NCBI RefSeq assembly: GCF_045862745.1
Contig: NZ_BQXN01000021.1
Coordinates: 1 to 39,600 of the forward strand
Direction: 5' to 3'
Source of the DNA: Furfurilactobacillus entadae
GTDB taxonomy: Bacteria; Bacillota; Bacilli; Lactobacillales; Lactobacillaceae
DNA: 39,600 bases
In this document: positions 16,390 through 24,080 of the stretch, piece by piece
Position numbering within the stretch: position 1 is the stretch's first letter
Layout: every line of letters begins with the position of its first letter
The notes under the pieces: model-generated
The model's input: the letters and a program-made list of their open reading frames with translations, nothing else
What the model was told of the DNA's origin: nothing
Database searches by the model: none
Made by a program: the position numbers and the translations under genes

Positions 16390-17151
16390 ATGACAAAAAA
16401 AGTGGTTTTAATTACCGGGGGAACCTCCGGCGTTGGTAAAGCAATTGCTAAAAGTTTCAATGACTCACCCATCGATCTGACCATCGTTGGCCGAAATGAA
16501 AGCAAGGCACAGCAAGCCGCTCAGGAACTTCAGGAATACTTACCGCAAGCTGACGTTTCATACCTCTTGGGTGATCTGGCAGATCAAACTGATAATAACC
16601 GTCTTGCAACCGCATTTATGCATGATCATCCGCAGCTAGACGTTCTTTTTAACTGTGCTGGCAATATTCCCAAAACGACCGCCGAAAACATTTCGCTCAA
16701 TTTACAAAGTCATTATTGGTTCACTCAGAACCTGACACCGGTGCTTAAACAGTCACCCGATGCCCGTGTTTTCATCATCACCGGCATGCCACTCGCCATT
16801 CAACGGGGGCCTATTTACGAACACCAATTTACTTTAGTGGATCGCGGCCTGTGGCTACTCACTCACAAAACACTGTTAGTCATGCTTTTGGCAACTGAAT
16901 TACAGCCACTGGGCATTGCGGTTAACGCACTGTTCCCCGGTGACATCCAGTCAAACCTTTCATCCTGGACAAAGACGCTTGGTAAGACGGCCCTTCCAAT
17001 TGCCGCACAGTTAGCAACACTAGCACAGTATCATGGTCTAACTGGCCGCTTCTTTGATGATCATGGCAACCTGATTTCCTTAAACAAGCACAAATATAAC
17101 GTTGAAAAGGCCCGAACAGTTTTGAAGCCCTATCTGCGGCGAGAAATGTGA
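16390..17151 (+). CDS. SDR family protein lacking the catalytic tyrosine
   Basis: A 253-residue Rossmann protein: TGGTSGVG cofactor motif (residues 9-16), GDL (61-63), NCAGN (88-92) and the PGDI motif (183-186). At the catalytic position the Lys is kept (Lys160 in THKTLL) but the Tyr four residues before is Leu156, and the upstream Ser is not obvious (IITGMP). So it may bind NAD(P) without normal oxidoreductase chemistry, or act by a different residue. It shares motif wording and divergent-regulator layout with the SDR at 4167, which suggests paralogy. Its controller is the TetR at 15650-16240. Confidence 0.8.
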   Translation: MTKKVVLITGGTSGVGKAIAKSFNDSPIDLTIVGRNESKAQQAAQELQEYLPQADVSYLLGDLADQTDNNRLATAFMHDHPQLDVLFNCAGNIPKTTAENISLNLQSHYWFTQNLTPVLKQSPDARVFIITGMPLAIQRGPIYEHQFTLVDRGLWLLTHKTLLVMLLATELQPLGIAVNALFPGDIQSNLSSWTKTLGKTALPIAAQLATLAQYHGLTGRFFDDHGNLISLNKHKYNVEKARTVLKPYLRREM

Positions 17152-17239
17152 AAACTACATTGTAGAGTCTATTCTTCCATGTTGAAAACGTTCATTTTGT
17201 TTCTGAAAAAAGACCATAACAACCTCCTACATGCATAAA

Positions 17240-17272
17240 AAAAGGCATCCAATAAAAAATTGGATGCCTTTT
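17240..17272. terminator. Bidirectional intrinsic terminator
   Basis: AAAAGGCATCCAAT and ATTGGATGCCTTTT pair perfectly around AAAAA, between the convergent SDR and rlmH genes. Confidence 0.95.
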
Positions 17273-17327
17273 CATATCGAGTTACATTTTGCCGCTGTTT
17301 CAAGGACAATTTAAGGAAACTCCCTCA

Positions 17328-17807
17328 TCACTTATGATACGGCGTCCCCGCATTGATCATAAATGACCGGTAGATCTGTTCCGTCAGCACCAACCGCATT
17401 AATTGGTGTGGCAGTGTAAAACGACCAAACGAAATCTGCGCATCAGCACGCTTTAAGACTTCGGGGGCCAATCCTAGTGAGCCCCCAATCACAAACGTCA
17501 CGTCAGAGTGCCCGTATGTGCCCAAATCGGCGATCTCTTTAGCTAGTTGTTCAGAAGTCCGTTCCTTCCCTAGAATAGCTAACGCATAGACGTATTCCTT
17601 ATCCTTGATGTGGTCAAGAATCCGACCACCTTCTTTTCCAATAACCGTGATCATTTCTGCATCACTTAATGATTCGGGGGCCTTCTCATCTGGCACCTCG
17701 ACGATTTCGAACTTACAGAATTTAGACAGCCGTTTCGCGTATTCTTCGATTCCTTGCTTAAAATACTTTTCCTTTAATTTCCCAACACCGATAATTTTGA
17801 TGTTCAC
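17328..17807 (-). CDS. rlmH: 23S rRNA (pseudouridine1915-N3)-methyltransferase RlmH
   Basis: A 159-residue SPOUT methyltransferase, exactly the usual length. It methylates pseudouridine 1915 in helix 69 of 23S rRNA using SAM. Visible signatures: KIIGVGKLKEKY at the N-terminus, FVIGGSLGLAPEVLKRA (SAM loop) and the conserved end HQLMRLVLTEQIYRSFMI...PYHK. GTG start at 17807 follows GGAGG. This is the orthologue of staphylococcal orfX and B. subtilis yydA. Its 3' end keeps a TATCATAAGTGA core like the SCC attachment site, but nothing is inserted. It is normally downstream of htrA, as here, but separated by a 760-base region with DnaA boxes. Confidence 0.96.
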   Translation of the reverse strand: MNIKIIGVGKLKEKYFKQGIEEYAKRLSKFCKFEIVEVPDEKAPESLSDAEMITVIGKEGGRILDHIKDKEYVYALAILGKERTSEQLAKEIADLGTYGHSDVTFVIGGSLGLAPEVLKRADAQISFGRFTLPHQLMRLVLTEQIYRSFMINAGTPYHK

Positions 17808-18032
17808 GTAATCAATCCTCCGTTATTTTCCCAAAAATCGTTCGACAACACTTATTGTTCGCTTAATTTGGTCATTCTGTGGCCTCAGTTGTTCACATTT
17901 TATAACAGACCGTTTTTTAACCATGAATAAAAGTTTTACACAGTTTTGCACAGGCGGTTCAAAACCGAACACATTCTTTATAATCCTTTGTTTAAAGGCT
18001 TTTATTGCCCGAACATTCTAAAAAAACGCGAG

Positions 18033-18139
18033 TTATCCACACCGCTTTTCTCTCCTGTGGATAACTTTTTCCCCCGATAACAAATCCTTATTTTTCGGCA
18101 TTTTGCATCCTAAATCAAGGTTATTCACAGTTATCCACA
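18033..18139. promoter_or_regulatory. DnaA-box cluster upstream of rlmH
   Basis: Within 107 bases there are three perfect DnaA boxes: TTATCCACA at 18033-18041 and 18131-18139 on plus, and TGTGGATAA at 18056-18064 (minus), plus TTATTCACA (18121-18129, one mismatch). Weaker two-mismatch versions occur at about 17889-17897, 17945-17953 and 18154-18162. I read this as a DnaA-binding locus near the origin (titration or regulatory), not necessarily oriC, because no dnaA/dnaN gene is seen. Confidence 0.8.
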
Positions 18140-18412
18140 GAGTTTTCCACCGCTGTGCAAAACAATTTTCCTATTGCTTTTTTTGGTGCGAACCACTTTA
18201 TTTTTTGCATCGGTCTTTGTTCGGTTTATTCATTCATGACGGCGCTAACATTTCCGTTTTACCCGATCTTGTCAGAATAATATTCGGCTTTTCAATAGCT
18301 TACCAGTTAACTACCGTGTTCTACCAGGCTTTTTGCTAAACGGCCACTTGCTAAATGAGGTAATGATGATGAATACCGCCGCCTTTTTTTGCATAAAGCG
18401 CGTTAAATCGCA

Positions 18413-18513
18413 CCACGGAACGTGGGGAAATCCCACAATCTGTTAGATTTCCTCTCCAATAATGCCACTTTTCGTGGTTAATTGCAGTGTTGCTGTTAAA
18501 AGAACCACGAAAA
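18413..18513. promoter_or_regulatory. Nested alternative hairpins between htrA and rlmH
   Basis: CCACG/CGTGG (18413-18425), GTGGG/CCCAC (18422-18436) and GGAAATC/GATTTCC (18426-18452) share bases, so they exclude each other; a further pair TTTTCGTGGTT (18469-18479) and AACCACGAAAA (18503-18513) follows. This could be an RNA switch or leader ahead of rlmH (minus strand), or remains of old terminators. Otherwise I see no gene in 17808-18567. Confidence 0.35.
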
Positions 18514-18520
18514 TGCACAA

Positions 18521-18557
18521 AAAACGCGTCGCTGGCCATTTGACCAGCGACGCGTTT
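18521..18557. terminator. htrA terminator
   Basis: AAAACGCGTCGCTGGCC pairs with GACCAGCGACGCGTTTT around a short loop right after the htrA stop on the minus strand. Confidence 0.93.
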
Positions 18558-18567
18558 TCAAATTTTA

Positions 18568-19911
18568 CTAGTTATTCGTCGTGCTTGATGACGATGTTGA
18601 CGACTTCGACAGATCCGTTGTACTTCCACTCAACGTAATCGTTCCGTCCTTAACCTCACCATCACGGTAATACTTCACAGAGACCTTATCGCCAATCTTG
18701 TGCTTGTACAAGACGTCGCGTAAGTCAGCCTGTGAGGTCACCTTTTGACCATCCAGTTCGGTAATGACATCGTACTTCTTCAAACCGGACTTCTCAGCAG
18801 CCGAACCACTGTAAACCTTCATCAGCACCACACCACCGGTAACGCTACTTGGCAGTTTTAGGGTGTCCGTCTGACTACTACTGTCCACGTTTGAAAGGTC
18901 CACTAAGCCAACGCCAAGTGCAGGGCGAACGACCTTCCCATTGGTGATCAGCTGGTTAATGATTGAAACCACTTCGTTTGACGGAATCGCAAACCCGATC
19001 CCTTCAACAGACGTCCCCGATGACGAGGAGGCCAGTTTCATGGAATTAATCCCAATAACCTGACCGTTTAAATTAATCAGCGCACCACCTGAGTTCCCGG
19101 GGTTGATCGCAGCATCCGTTTGGATAACCGTTGCGTCACTCGTTTGGTTACCAGAATCATCTTCCACTGGAACCGTCCGCTTCGTTGCCGAAATAATCCC
19201 TTCCGTCACTGATGTCGCGTATTGAGAACCCAATGGTGAGCCAATGGCCAAGACTGATTGACCCGCCTGAATTGCCGTTGAGTCGCCAAATTCAGCAACC
19301 GTTGAAATATTTTTTGCGTCAACCCGGATCACAGCCAAGTCAGTTGTTGCATCGGAACCAACTAACTTTCCACTGATCTTCTTTCCGTTGCTCAAAATGA
19401 TTTCTAGGGCACTAGACCCAGACACCACATGGTTATTTGTCACAATGTACGCGTCGTTTCCAGACTTCTTATAAACGACCCCAGAACCCTCGCTGGCCGT
19501 TTCCAACGCGCTGTTACTGGATGAGCTTGAATTACTATTCGTGGAATTCGACGATGAGCCGCCACCAAAAATTCCGTACAACCCGCTACTATCGCTACTT
19601 GACGACTGCTTTTGCATGTTGACCACGGAAACCACCGCGCCCTTGACCTTACTAAACGCCTTGGTCGCATCCGAATTGCTCTTCACGGTCACGTTAGCAA
19701 CCTTTGTCGTCCCGTTCTTATATGAGGTGTCGCCCCCCGCGCTATTATGGTTCACTGCCGTGGCACCGGCAAATGCGATTCCACCACCGATCAATCCGGC
19801 AACTAAGCTCACGAGCGCAACTTTCCACAAGCCCCCCGCCGGTTTATTTGACGGTTGCTGTGGCCCTTGTCCCTGACCATCCTGCTGATTGTTCATGTTA
19901 TTGTAATCCAT
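18568..19911 (-). CDS. htrA: HtrA/DegP-like membrane-anchored serine protease
   Basis: A 447-residue trypsin-like protease that degrades misfolded proteins at the outer face of the membrane. Order: polar Gln/Asn-rich N-terminus, one membrane anchor at about 29-53, a Ser/Asn-rich linker (101-136), the S1C protease domain with His161 (TNNHVV), Asp191 (TTDLAVI) and Ser274 (PGNSGGAL), then a PDZ domain (about 350-435) and a Ser/Thr tail. ATG 19911 is preferred; it is 23 bases from GAGGAGG, but an intervening hairpin shortens the effective gap (see the site at 19919-19962). In many lactobacilli htrA directly follows walJ; here about 11 kb of other genes lie between. Confidence 0.94.
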   Translation of the reverse strand: MDYNNMNNQQDGQGQGPQQPSNKPAGGLWKVALVSLVAGLIGGGIAFAGATAVNHNSAGGDTSYKNGTTKVANVTVKSNSDATKAFSKVKGAVVSVVNMQKQSSSSDSSGLYGIFGGGSSSNSTNSNSSSSSNSALETASEGSGVVYKKSGNDAYIVTNNHVVSGSSALEIILSNGKKISGKLVGSDATTDLAVIRVDAKNISTVAEFGDSTAIQAGQSVLAIGSPLGSQYATSVTEGIISATKRTVPVEDDSGNQTSDATVIQTDAAINPGNSGGALINLNGQVIGINSMKLASSSSGTSVEGIGFAIPSNEVVSIINQLITNGKVVRPALGVGLVDLSNVDSSSQTDTLKLPSSVTGGVVLMKVYSGSAAEKSGLKKYDVITELDGQKVTSQADLRDVLYKHKIGDKVSVKYYRDGEVKDGTITLSGSTTDLSKSSTSSSSTTNN

Positions 19912-19918
19912 AGAATTT

Positions 19919-19962
19919 TGCGGAAAACCGCAGACCTCCTCTACTGTATTACCTATATTATA
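19919..19962 (-). promoter_or_regulatory. htrA promoter and SD-hairpin-start arrangement
   Basis: -10 TATAAT is at 19962-19957 (minus). GAGGAGG (19941-19935) is followed by TGCGG-TTTT-CCGCA (19932-19919), a stable tetraloop hairpin, and then seven bases to ATG 19911. Folding would reduce the SD-to-start distance to about nine bases, so translation may depend on the hairpin. Confidence 0.6.
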
Positions 19963-20165
19963 CATTGACAGCATAAATGGAGCTTAAACAAACGATTAAA
20001 TTATCTCAATTATTTTAACGTCCCCAGAAACTTTAGCCATTCTTCGGTTACTCTGGCTTAACATTTCCTAACATTATTTTTGTTATCGTGGACTGCTGGA
20101 AGCACTCTAAACGAATTACTGCCACAAACACGAAAAAAGTGCAGTCATCGTCCCAAGTAACACAA

Positions 20166-20202
20166 AGCCCCCCTCATGGCCAAAAATGTCCATTAGGGGG
20201 CT
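20166..20202 (-). terminator. Terminator after the glucose permease gene
   Basis: AGCCCCC-CATGG and CCAT-AGGGGGCT pair across a short loop with bulges, about 45 bases after the minus-strand stop. The remaining part of 19975-20245 shows nothing I can name. Confidence 0.75.
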
Positions 20203-20245
20203 ATTTGTATTATTTGAAGGCGTCTAACCGCACGCTTTTCGTTTT

Positions 20246-21112
20246 CTACACTGTCATGTTTCCAATCATCACGCCACCAACCACGACCAGCGCCAGACCG
20301 ATCAACGTCCAGGCTAATCCTCTCGATGAGCGCCGCTCATGGAGTAAAACAATCCCACCTAGTGTCGCCAGGACAACGTTCATCTGCGACAACGTAAAGC
20401 CGGTGGCAATTCCGTTTTTCTGTGCCGAAATGAGGTAGGTTAATGCCGCCACCGAGAAAATCAATCCATCAACAAGGCTTAACCAGGTTACCCGTTGACG
20501 AAGCGCGCTCGGTCCCACCATCACTAATGCAACAACCAGTGCCGTTGCCGCCATTCCTAGGCCCTGCGGTAAAAAGCCCTGCCAACCAGACACATTGGCG
20601 ACCCGTGGTAACGCAGAATAACCCACGTAACCCACCGTTGATAAGGCAAACAATCCAATCGTTGACCACACGGAGCCATGTGCCGTGGCAGACGTCGAAC
20701 GACTGTCGATCGTTGTTAGCACGATTCCGATCACGATCACAACAAGAGCCACTAAGCCGATGATCAAACTTGCACGACTTGACCACTCACCAAATGCGAC
20801 GACGCCCAGTAGTGACGTGCCCACTAATTGAAGTCCCGTTGAGATCGGCATTGCCTTTGCAACCCCAACGCGTTGAAAGGCGACATACTGCAAATATTGC
20901 CCCATCGCCCAGGCAGCGCCTGACAACACCGTCAGGACAAACTGACCGCCAGATAACGCCGGTTGAACAAACAACCACACAATAAACGCCACTAACAGCG
21001 TGCCAAACGTTGTCCCTAAAATCTGGTTAACCGGCCGCCCACCAATCTTGGTCACAACTAGCGGAAGTACACCCCACGCTAGTGCCGGAATCAATCCCAC
21101 TAGTAAATTCAT
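20246..21112 (-). CDS. glcU: GRP family glucose/ribose uptake permease (GlcU/RbsU type)
   Basis: A 288-residue integral membrane protein with about ten segments, of the drug/metabolite transporter superfamily. The start LLVGLIPALAWGVLPLVVTKIGGRPVNQ and the internal WAMGQYLQYVAFQRVGVAKAMPISTGLQLV stretch are those of the GRP glucose uptake proteins (B. subtilis GlcU, Lactobacillus RbsU). It imports sugar unphosphorylated with protons. It is 37 bases behind a glucose 1-dehydrogenase gene, the same pairing as gdh-glcU in Bacillus, so glucose is the best substrate guess. Confidence 0.9.
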   Translation of the reverse strand: MNLLVGLIPALAWGVLPLVVTKIGGRPVNQILGTTFGTLLVAFIVWLFVQPALSGGQFVLTVLSGAAWAMGQYLQYVAFQRVGVAKAMPISTGLQLVGTSLLGVVAFGEWSSRASLIIGLVALVVIVIGIVLTTIDSRSTSATAHGSVWSTIGLFALSTVGYVGYSALPRVANVSGWQGFLPQGLGMAATALVVALVMVGPSALRQRVTWLSLVDGLIFSVAALTYLISAQKNGIATGFTLSQMNVVLATLGGIVLLHERRSSRGLAWTLIGLALVVVGGVMIGNMTV

Positions 21113-21149
21113 GTTCTCTTTTCCCCTTATTCCGTTTAATTCAGTCAGG

Positions 21150-21935
21150 TTAGCCCTTTCCGTTTTGGAACGATGGGTACAATGTCATCCCACCATCCAC
21201 AAACAGAGTCACCCCAGTAACATAGCTTGATTGATCGGAGGCCAACCAGGCCGCTGCCGCTGCAACATCCTCAGGATCACCGATGCGCTTCATCGGGACC
21301 ATTTCCAGCGTGTCGTTTAACTGCGTCTTATCTGCAAACTTCTCTGCGTTGATCGGCGTGTTGATTGCACCAGGACCGATTGCATTGACCCGGACACCCT
21401 GATTAGCGTATTCCATCGCGATGGTTTCATTAAACAGCTTCACACCACCCTTAGAGGCAGCGTAATGTGAAAAACCAGGCCACGGAATCTGCTCGTGAAC
21501 AGATGACATGTTGATAATGTTTCCCTTGTGATCGTTCTTAACAAAGTAGTCCAGTGCGGCCCGCGAGCCCAAAAAGACGCCCGTTAAGTTCACATTGATG
21601 ACCCGTTGCCATTCCTCTAGTGACATTTCGTGTGTAGCAACCCGGTTTTCCATCCCCGCATTGTTCACCCACACATCTAACCCACCAAAGTTTTCAACAG
21701 CAGCGTCCAATAGCACCTTGGCGCCAGCTTCATCACTGATGTCGGCTTGAACCGCGACCGCGCGGCCACCGTTTTCCTCAATCAACTTCACAGCGGCATC
21801 CGCCCCGGCCTTGTCTGACCGATAGTTGATGACCACAGCCATGTGTTCCTCGCCAAACCGCTCGGCAATGGCCTGCCCAATGCCCTTTGAACCGCCAGTA
21901 ACCACCGCAACCTTGTTTCTTAAATCTTCATACAT
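21150..21935 (-). CDS. gdh: Glucose 1-dehydrogenase (SDR family)
   Basis: A 261-residue classical SDR, the length of Bacillus glucose dehydrogenases. Motifs: VTGGSKGIG (12-20), NNAG (91-94), Ser145, Tyr158 and Lys162 (HYAASK), and DPEDVAAAAAWLASD with the VDGG end. It oxidises beta-D-glucose to gluconolactone with NAD(P)+. The upstream extension of the frame to 22019 lies inside the neighbouring gene; ATG 21935 has GGAGG. It lies 13 bases after the flavin oxidoreductase gene and before glcU, so free glucose could be imported and oxidised to gluconate. Specificity is inferred from family and context. Confidence 0.9.
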   Translation of the reverse strand: MYEDLRNKVAVVTGGSKGIGQAIAERFGEEHMAVVINYRSDKAGADAAVKLIEENGGRAVAVQADISDEAGAKVLLDAAVENFGGLDVWVNNAGMENRVATHEMSLEEWQRVINVNLTGVFLGSRAALDYFVKNDHKGNIINMSSVHEQIPWPGFSHYAASKGGVKLFNETIAMEYANQGVRVNAIGPGAINTPINAEKFADKTQLNDTLEMVPMKRIGDPEDVAAAAAWLASDQSSYVTGVTLFVDGGMTLYPSFQNGKG

Positions 21936-21948
21936 TGTCTTATTCCTC

Positions 21949-23136
21949 CTACATCTTTTTCTCGAAGCCTTCCATGGGTGCCACCTCATTGGTGTAATCC
22001 ATGATGGGCTCAGGGTCATTTGTAAAGTGCATCACTGAGTAAAACGCGCCCTTCAGGTAATACTGCATCGCCACCGGAATGGCTAACTCATCCATTTCAA
22101 ACGGTGACAGCTGGTAGCGAATGCTGCCCTCATCACCGCCCGTGGCCTTTTCGTACCAGTGTGGTTCGCGAATCAATTCACGGCCAATTGCCGCAAAACT
22201 CGCACCAGCTTCTAGGACCTGGTCTGCGTCAGCTGGCGTTTCAATGGACCCCACGCTGATTAATGGCTTCCGGTTATCCAACTGCCGCAATAGTTTCGTT
22301 AAGATTGGTTCTGAATCCTCACGGTCGTTTAACGGCGTCCGCCACGCGGCCCCCATTGATACATGAACATAATCAACGGTGGATTCAGCTAGCATATCCG
22401 TAAACGCTAAGGTATCTGCTAGCTTAATTCCTGGTTCACCCAGTTCTTCCGGAGAGATTCGGTAGCCCAGTAAAAAGTCACCGTTTGTTTCTGTCCGAAT
22501 AACCTGGCGAACCCTGTCAATCACCGCCTGCGGTAAACTCATCCGGTCTTCACGGCTTCCACCCCACTGATCATCCCGGTGATTTGAGTGCGGTGAGTAA
22601 AACTGTTGCAGAAGGTACGTGTTGGCCCCGTGGAGTTCAACACCATCGAAACCAGCCTTAATGGCCCGTGAAGTTGCTGTGCCAAAGGCCTCAATCAGAT
22701 CAGCAACTTCGTCAGCTGCCATTGCCCGTGGGGTCTCAGCATCCGCTGGTCGGTTAGGCTTCACCGCGCTGGCGCTAACCGTTTGCGTGCCCCGAAGAAT
22801 CTGTGAATTCGACTTTCGTCCGGCATGAAAAATCTGCAAAATTGCCTTCGTTCCGTTTTGTTTGATGGCGTGCGCTAAGTTTGCTAACCCAGCGATATCA
22901 CTATCATCCGCCACGGATAATTCACCTTCAAAGCCCTTCCCATCAGGAGTGACGTTTGCAACCTCGGTAACCACCATGCCGATTCCACCAGCGCGCATCT
23001 GGTAAAAGGCCACCTCATCATTGGTCACGTGCCCGTCGTAGAAACTGGACATGGTCGTTGTTGGCGCCATCACGATTCGATTCTTAATCGTGGTACCATT
23101 TGGAAACGTATAGGGTGCTTCAAAGCGATGTTTCAT
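21949..23136 (-). CDS. NADH-dependent flavin oxidoreductase (old yellow enzyme family)
   Basis: A 395-residue FMN-binding TIM barrel. Signatures: FPNGTTIKNRIVMAPTTT at the N-terminus, LQIFHAGRKS, GVELHGANTYLLQQFYSP followed by DDQWGGSREDR, and the phosphate site VGSIETPADADQVLEAG/AIGRELI. These are the YqiG/NamA-like NADH:flavin oxidoreductases that reduce enones and related electrophiles. ATG 23136 is eight bases after GGAGG. The operon with glucose dehydrogenase might supply NAD(P)H for reduction, and an HxlR regulator precedes it, fitting control by reactive electrophiles; that is inference. Confidence 0.9.
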   Translation of the reverse strand: MKHRFEAPYTFPNGTTIKNRIVMAPTTTMSSFYDGHVTNDEVAFYQMRAGGIGMVVTEVANVTPDGKGFEGELSVADDSDIAGLANLAHAIKQNGTKAILQIFHAGRKSNSQILRGTQTVSASAVKPNRPADAETPRAMAADEVADLIEAFGTATSRAIKAGFDGVELHGANTYLLQQFYSPHSNHRDDQWGGSREDRMSLPQAVIDRVRQVIRTETNGDFLLGYRISPEELGEPGIKLADTLAFTDMLAESTVDYVHVSMGAAWRTPLNDREDSEPILTKLLRQLDNRKPLISVGSIETPADADQVLEAGASFAAIGRELIREPHWYEKATGGDEGSIRYQLSPFEMDELAIPVAMQYYLKGAFYSVMHFTNDPEPIMDYTNEVAPMEGFEKKM

Positions 23137-23172
23137 CACTTACTCCTCCTTTAATTCGTCATTAATTTTGAT

Positions 23173-23193
23173 GATGCTTAGTGTACAAGCCCG
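23173..23193. promoter_or_regulatory. Candidate HxlR-type operator upstream of the flavin oxidoreductase
   Basis: GCTTAGTGTACAAGC, a dyad with GCTT/AAGC arms, lies in the leader of the oxidoreductase gene. A near copy, GCTAGTGTACGAGC, lies at about 23573-23586 upstream of the small HxlR gene. The repeated motif in front of both genes suggests a shared regulator. Confidence 0.4.
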
Positions 23194-23211
23194 TTTATCT
23201 TTGTCATAGAC

Positions 23212-23227
23212 GGCACTTTTTTGTGCC
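23212..23227 (-). terminator. Short hairpin after the small HxlR gene
   Basis: GGCAC-TTTTTT-GTGCC follows the minus-strand stop at once. The stem is short (five pairs) and has no long T-run, so it may be an attenuating or partial terminator. Confidence 0.4.
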
Positions 23228-23232
23228 CTAAA

Positions 23233-23544
23233 TTAGTTTGCTGTTCTCATGGTGCCCCACCGGTCCATTGCGTCCATCAGCCGTCGCAGCGATTGCCCGG
23301 TTTGCGTCAGTCGACAGGATACCTGACAGGAGCGACTCACGCTAAGCTTAACCAACCCGTTGTACCACAACGATATCAATTGACTAATAAACTGGTGCCA
23401 GTTATGTGTTGGAACCGACTGGTACAACGCGTGTACCGGTTGGGGACCGTTTAGTAAGTTCGCCACGATCAACAGTTTGCACGGCCCCTGTAGGTGATTG
23501 ACCGCAAACGTTAATCCCATTATCGCTTCATCATCTGATGACAT
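23233..23544 (-). CDS. HxlR-like winged-helix regulator (divergent)
   Basis: A 103-residue protein that aligns with the HxlR fold: NHLQGPCKLLIVANLL (helix 1), a middle helix region QFISQLISLWYNGLV and the wing/C-terminal SCRLTQTGQSLRRLMDAMDRWG. It is divergent from the standard HxlR pattern: the PIL/GGKW motif and the NLL turn are altered. Three Cys are present (in GPCKL and the SRSCQVSCRL stretch), which could sense thiol-reactive compounds as in YodB/HypR; this is speculative. ATG 23544 is seven bases after GGAGG; the longer frame has no SD. It lies between another HxlR gene and the flavin oxidoreductase. Confidence 0.72.
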   Translation of the reverse strand: MSSDDEAIMGLTFAVNHLQGPCKLLIVANLLNGPQPVHALYQSVPTHNWHQFISQLISLWYNGLVKLSVSRSCQVSCRLTQTGQSLRRLMDAMDRWGTMRTAN

Positions 23545-23604
23545 CTCCTCGCCTCCATCATGTTTGAATGAGGCTAGTGTACGAGCACCCACAAAACAAA
23601 AAAA

Positions 23605-23626
23605 GAAGGCACTTATTTGTGCCTTC
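23605..23626 (-). terminator. Terminator after the HxlR gene at 23639
   Basis: GAAGGCAC and GTGCCTTC pair around TTATTT; on the minus strand the stem is followed by TTTTTTTGTTTTG. Confidence 0.88.
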
Positions 23627-23638
23627 CCTAGTTCCTTA

Positions 23639-24019
23639 TCATGCTGTTGGATTCAGAAGTCCGTCATAGCCGCTGTGATCTTCATTGAGGAGCTTTGCGT
23701 CGTCAAGCTGAGCAACCCGCTGTTCACCCCATTCAGACATTTCAATGAGGATGTTCCCTAAGCTCCGCCCAAACGACGTCAACTCATAGCTCACACAAAA
23801 CGGGGCCTTTTCACCAATCACCTGCCGGGTGATGATTCCGTCGTGTTCAAGCTCACGTAGCTGTTGTGTGAGCACCTTTTGTGTAATGTCGGGAATATTG
23901 CGGCGGAGTTCACTACTGCGTTGGGCCTGTTTACCCAAGTAACACAGTAGAATTGGCTTCCATTTACCGCCAATCACTTCTAGCGTTGCTTCAACCCCGA
24001 CATGGTACGTTTTTGCCAT
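23639..24019 (-). CDS. HxlR family transcriptional regulator
   Basis: A 126-residue canonical HxlR protein: VIGGKWKPILLCYL (about residues 15-28), RSSELRRNIPDITQKVLTQQLRELEHDGII and SYELTSFGRSL. One Cys in LLCYL sits near the position of some redox-sensing members and a second in PFCVSY. The family responds to electrophiles, quinones or aldehydes and often controls oxidoreductases nearby; here the flavin oxidoreductase cluster is the natural target. A dyad at 24081-24103 lies in its promoter. Confidence 0.9.
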   Translation of the reverse strand: MAKTYHVGVEATLEVIGGKWKPILLCYLGKQAQRSSELRRNIPDITQKVLTQQLRELEHDGIITRQVIGEKAPFCVSYELTSFGRSLGNILIEMSEWGEQRVAQLDDAKLLNEDHSGYDGLLNPTA

Positions 24020-24080
24020 TCGTTCGGCCTCCCATTGATGATTTACGTTTAATCATACGCGCCCGGATTATTGTTGAGAA

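Noticed and set aside
17180..17195. cre-like site TGAAAACGTTCAT
   Set aside because: It deviates at the end of the consensus and lies behind the SDR stop rather than at a promoter.
18103..18339. Plus-strand open frame in the rlmH-htrA gap
   Set aside because: No ribosome binding site; it starts with TTG, runs through the DnaA boxes and gives a Cys/Phe-rich peptide of no family.
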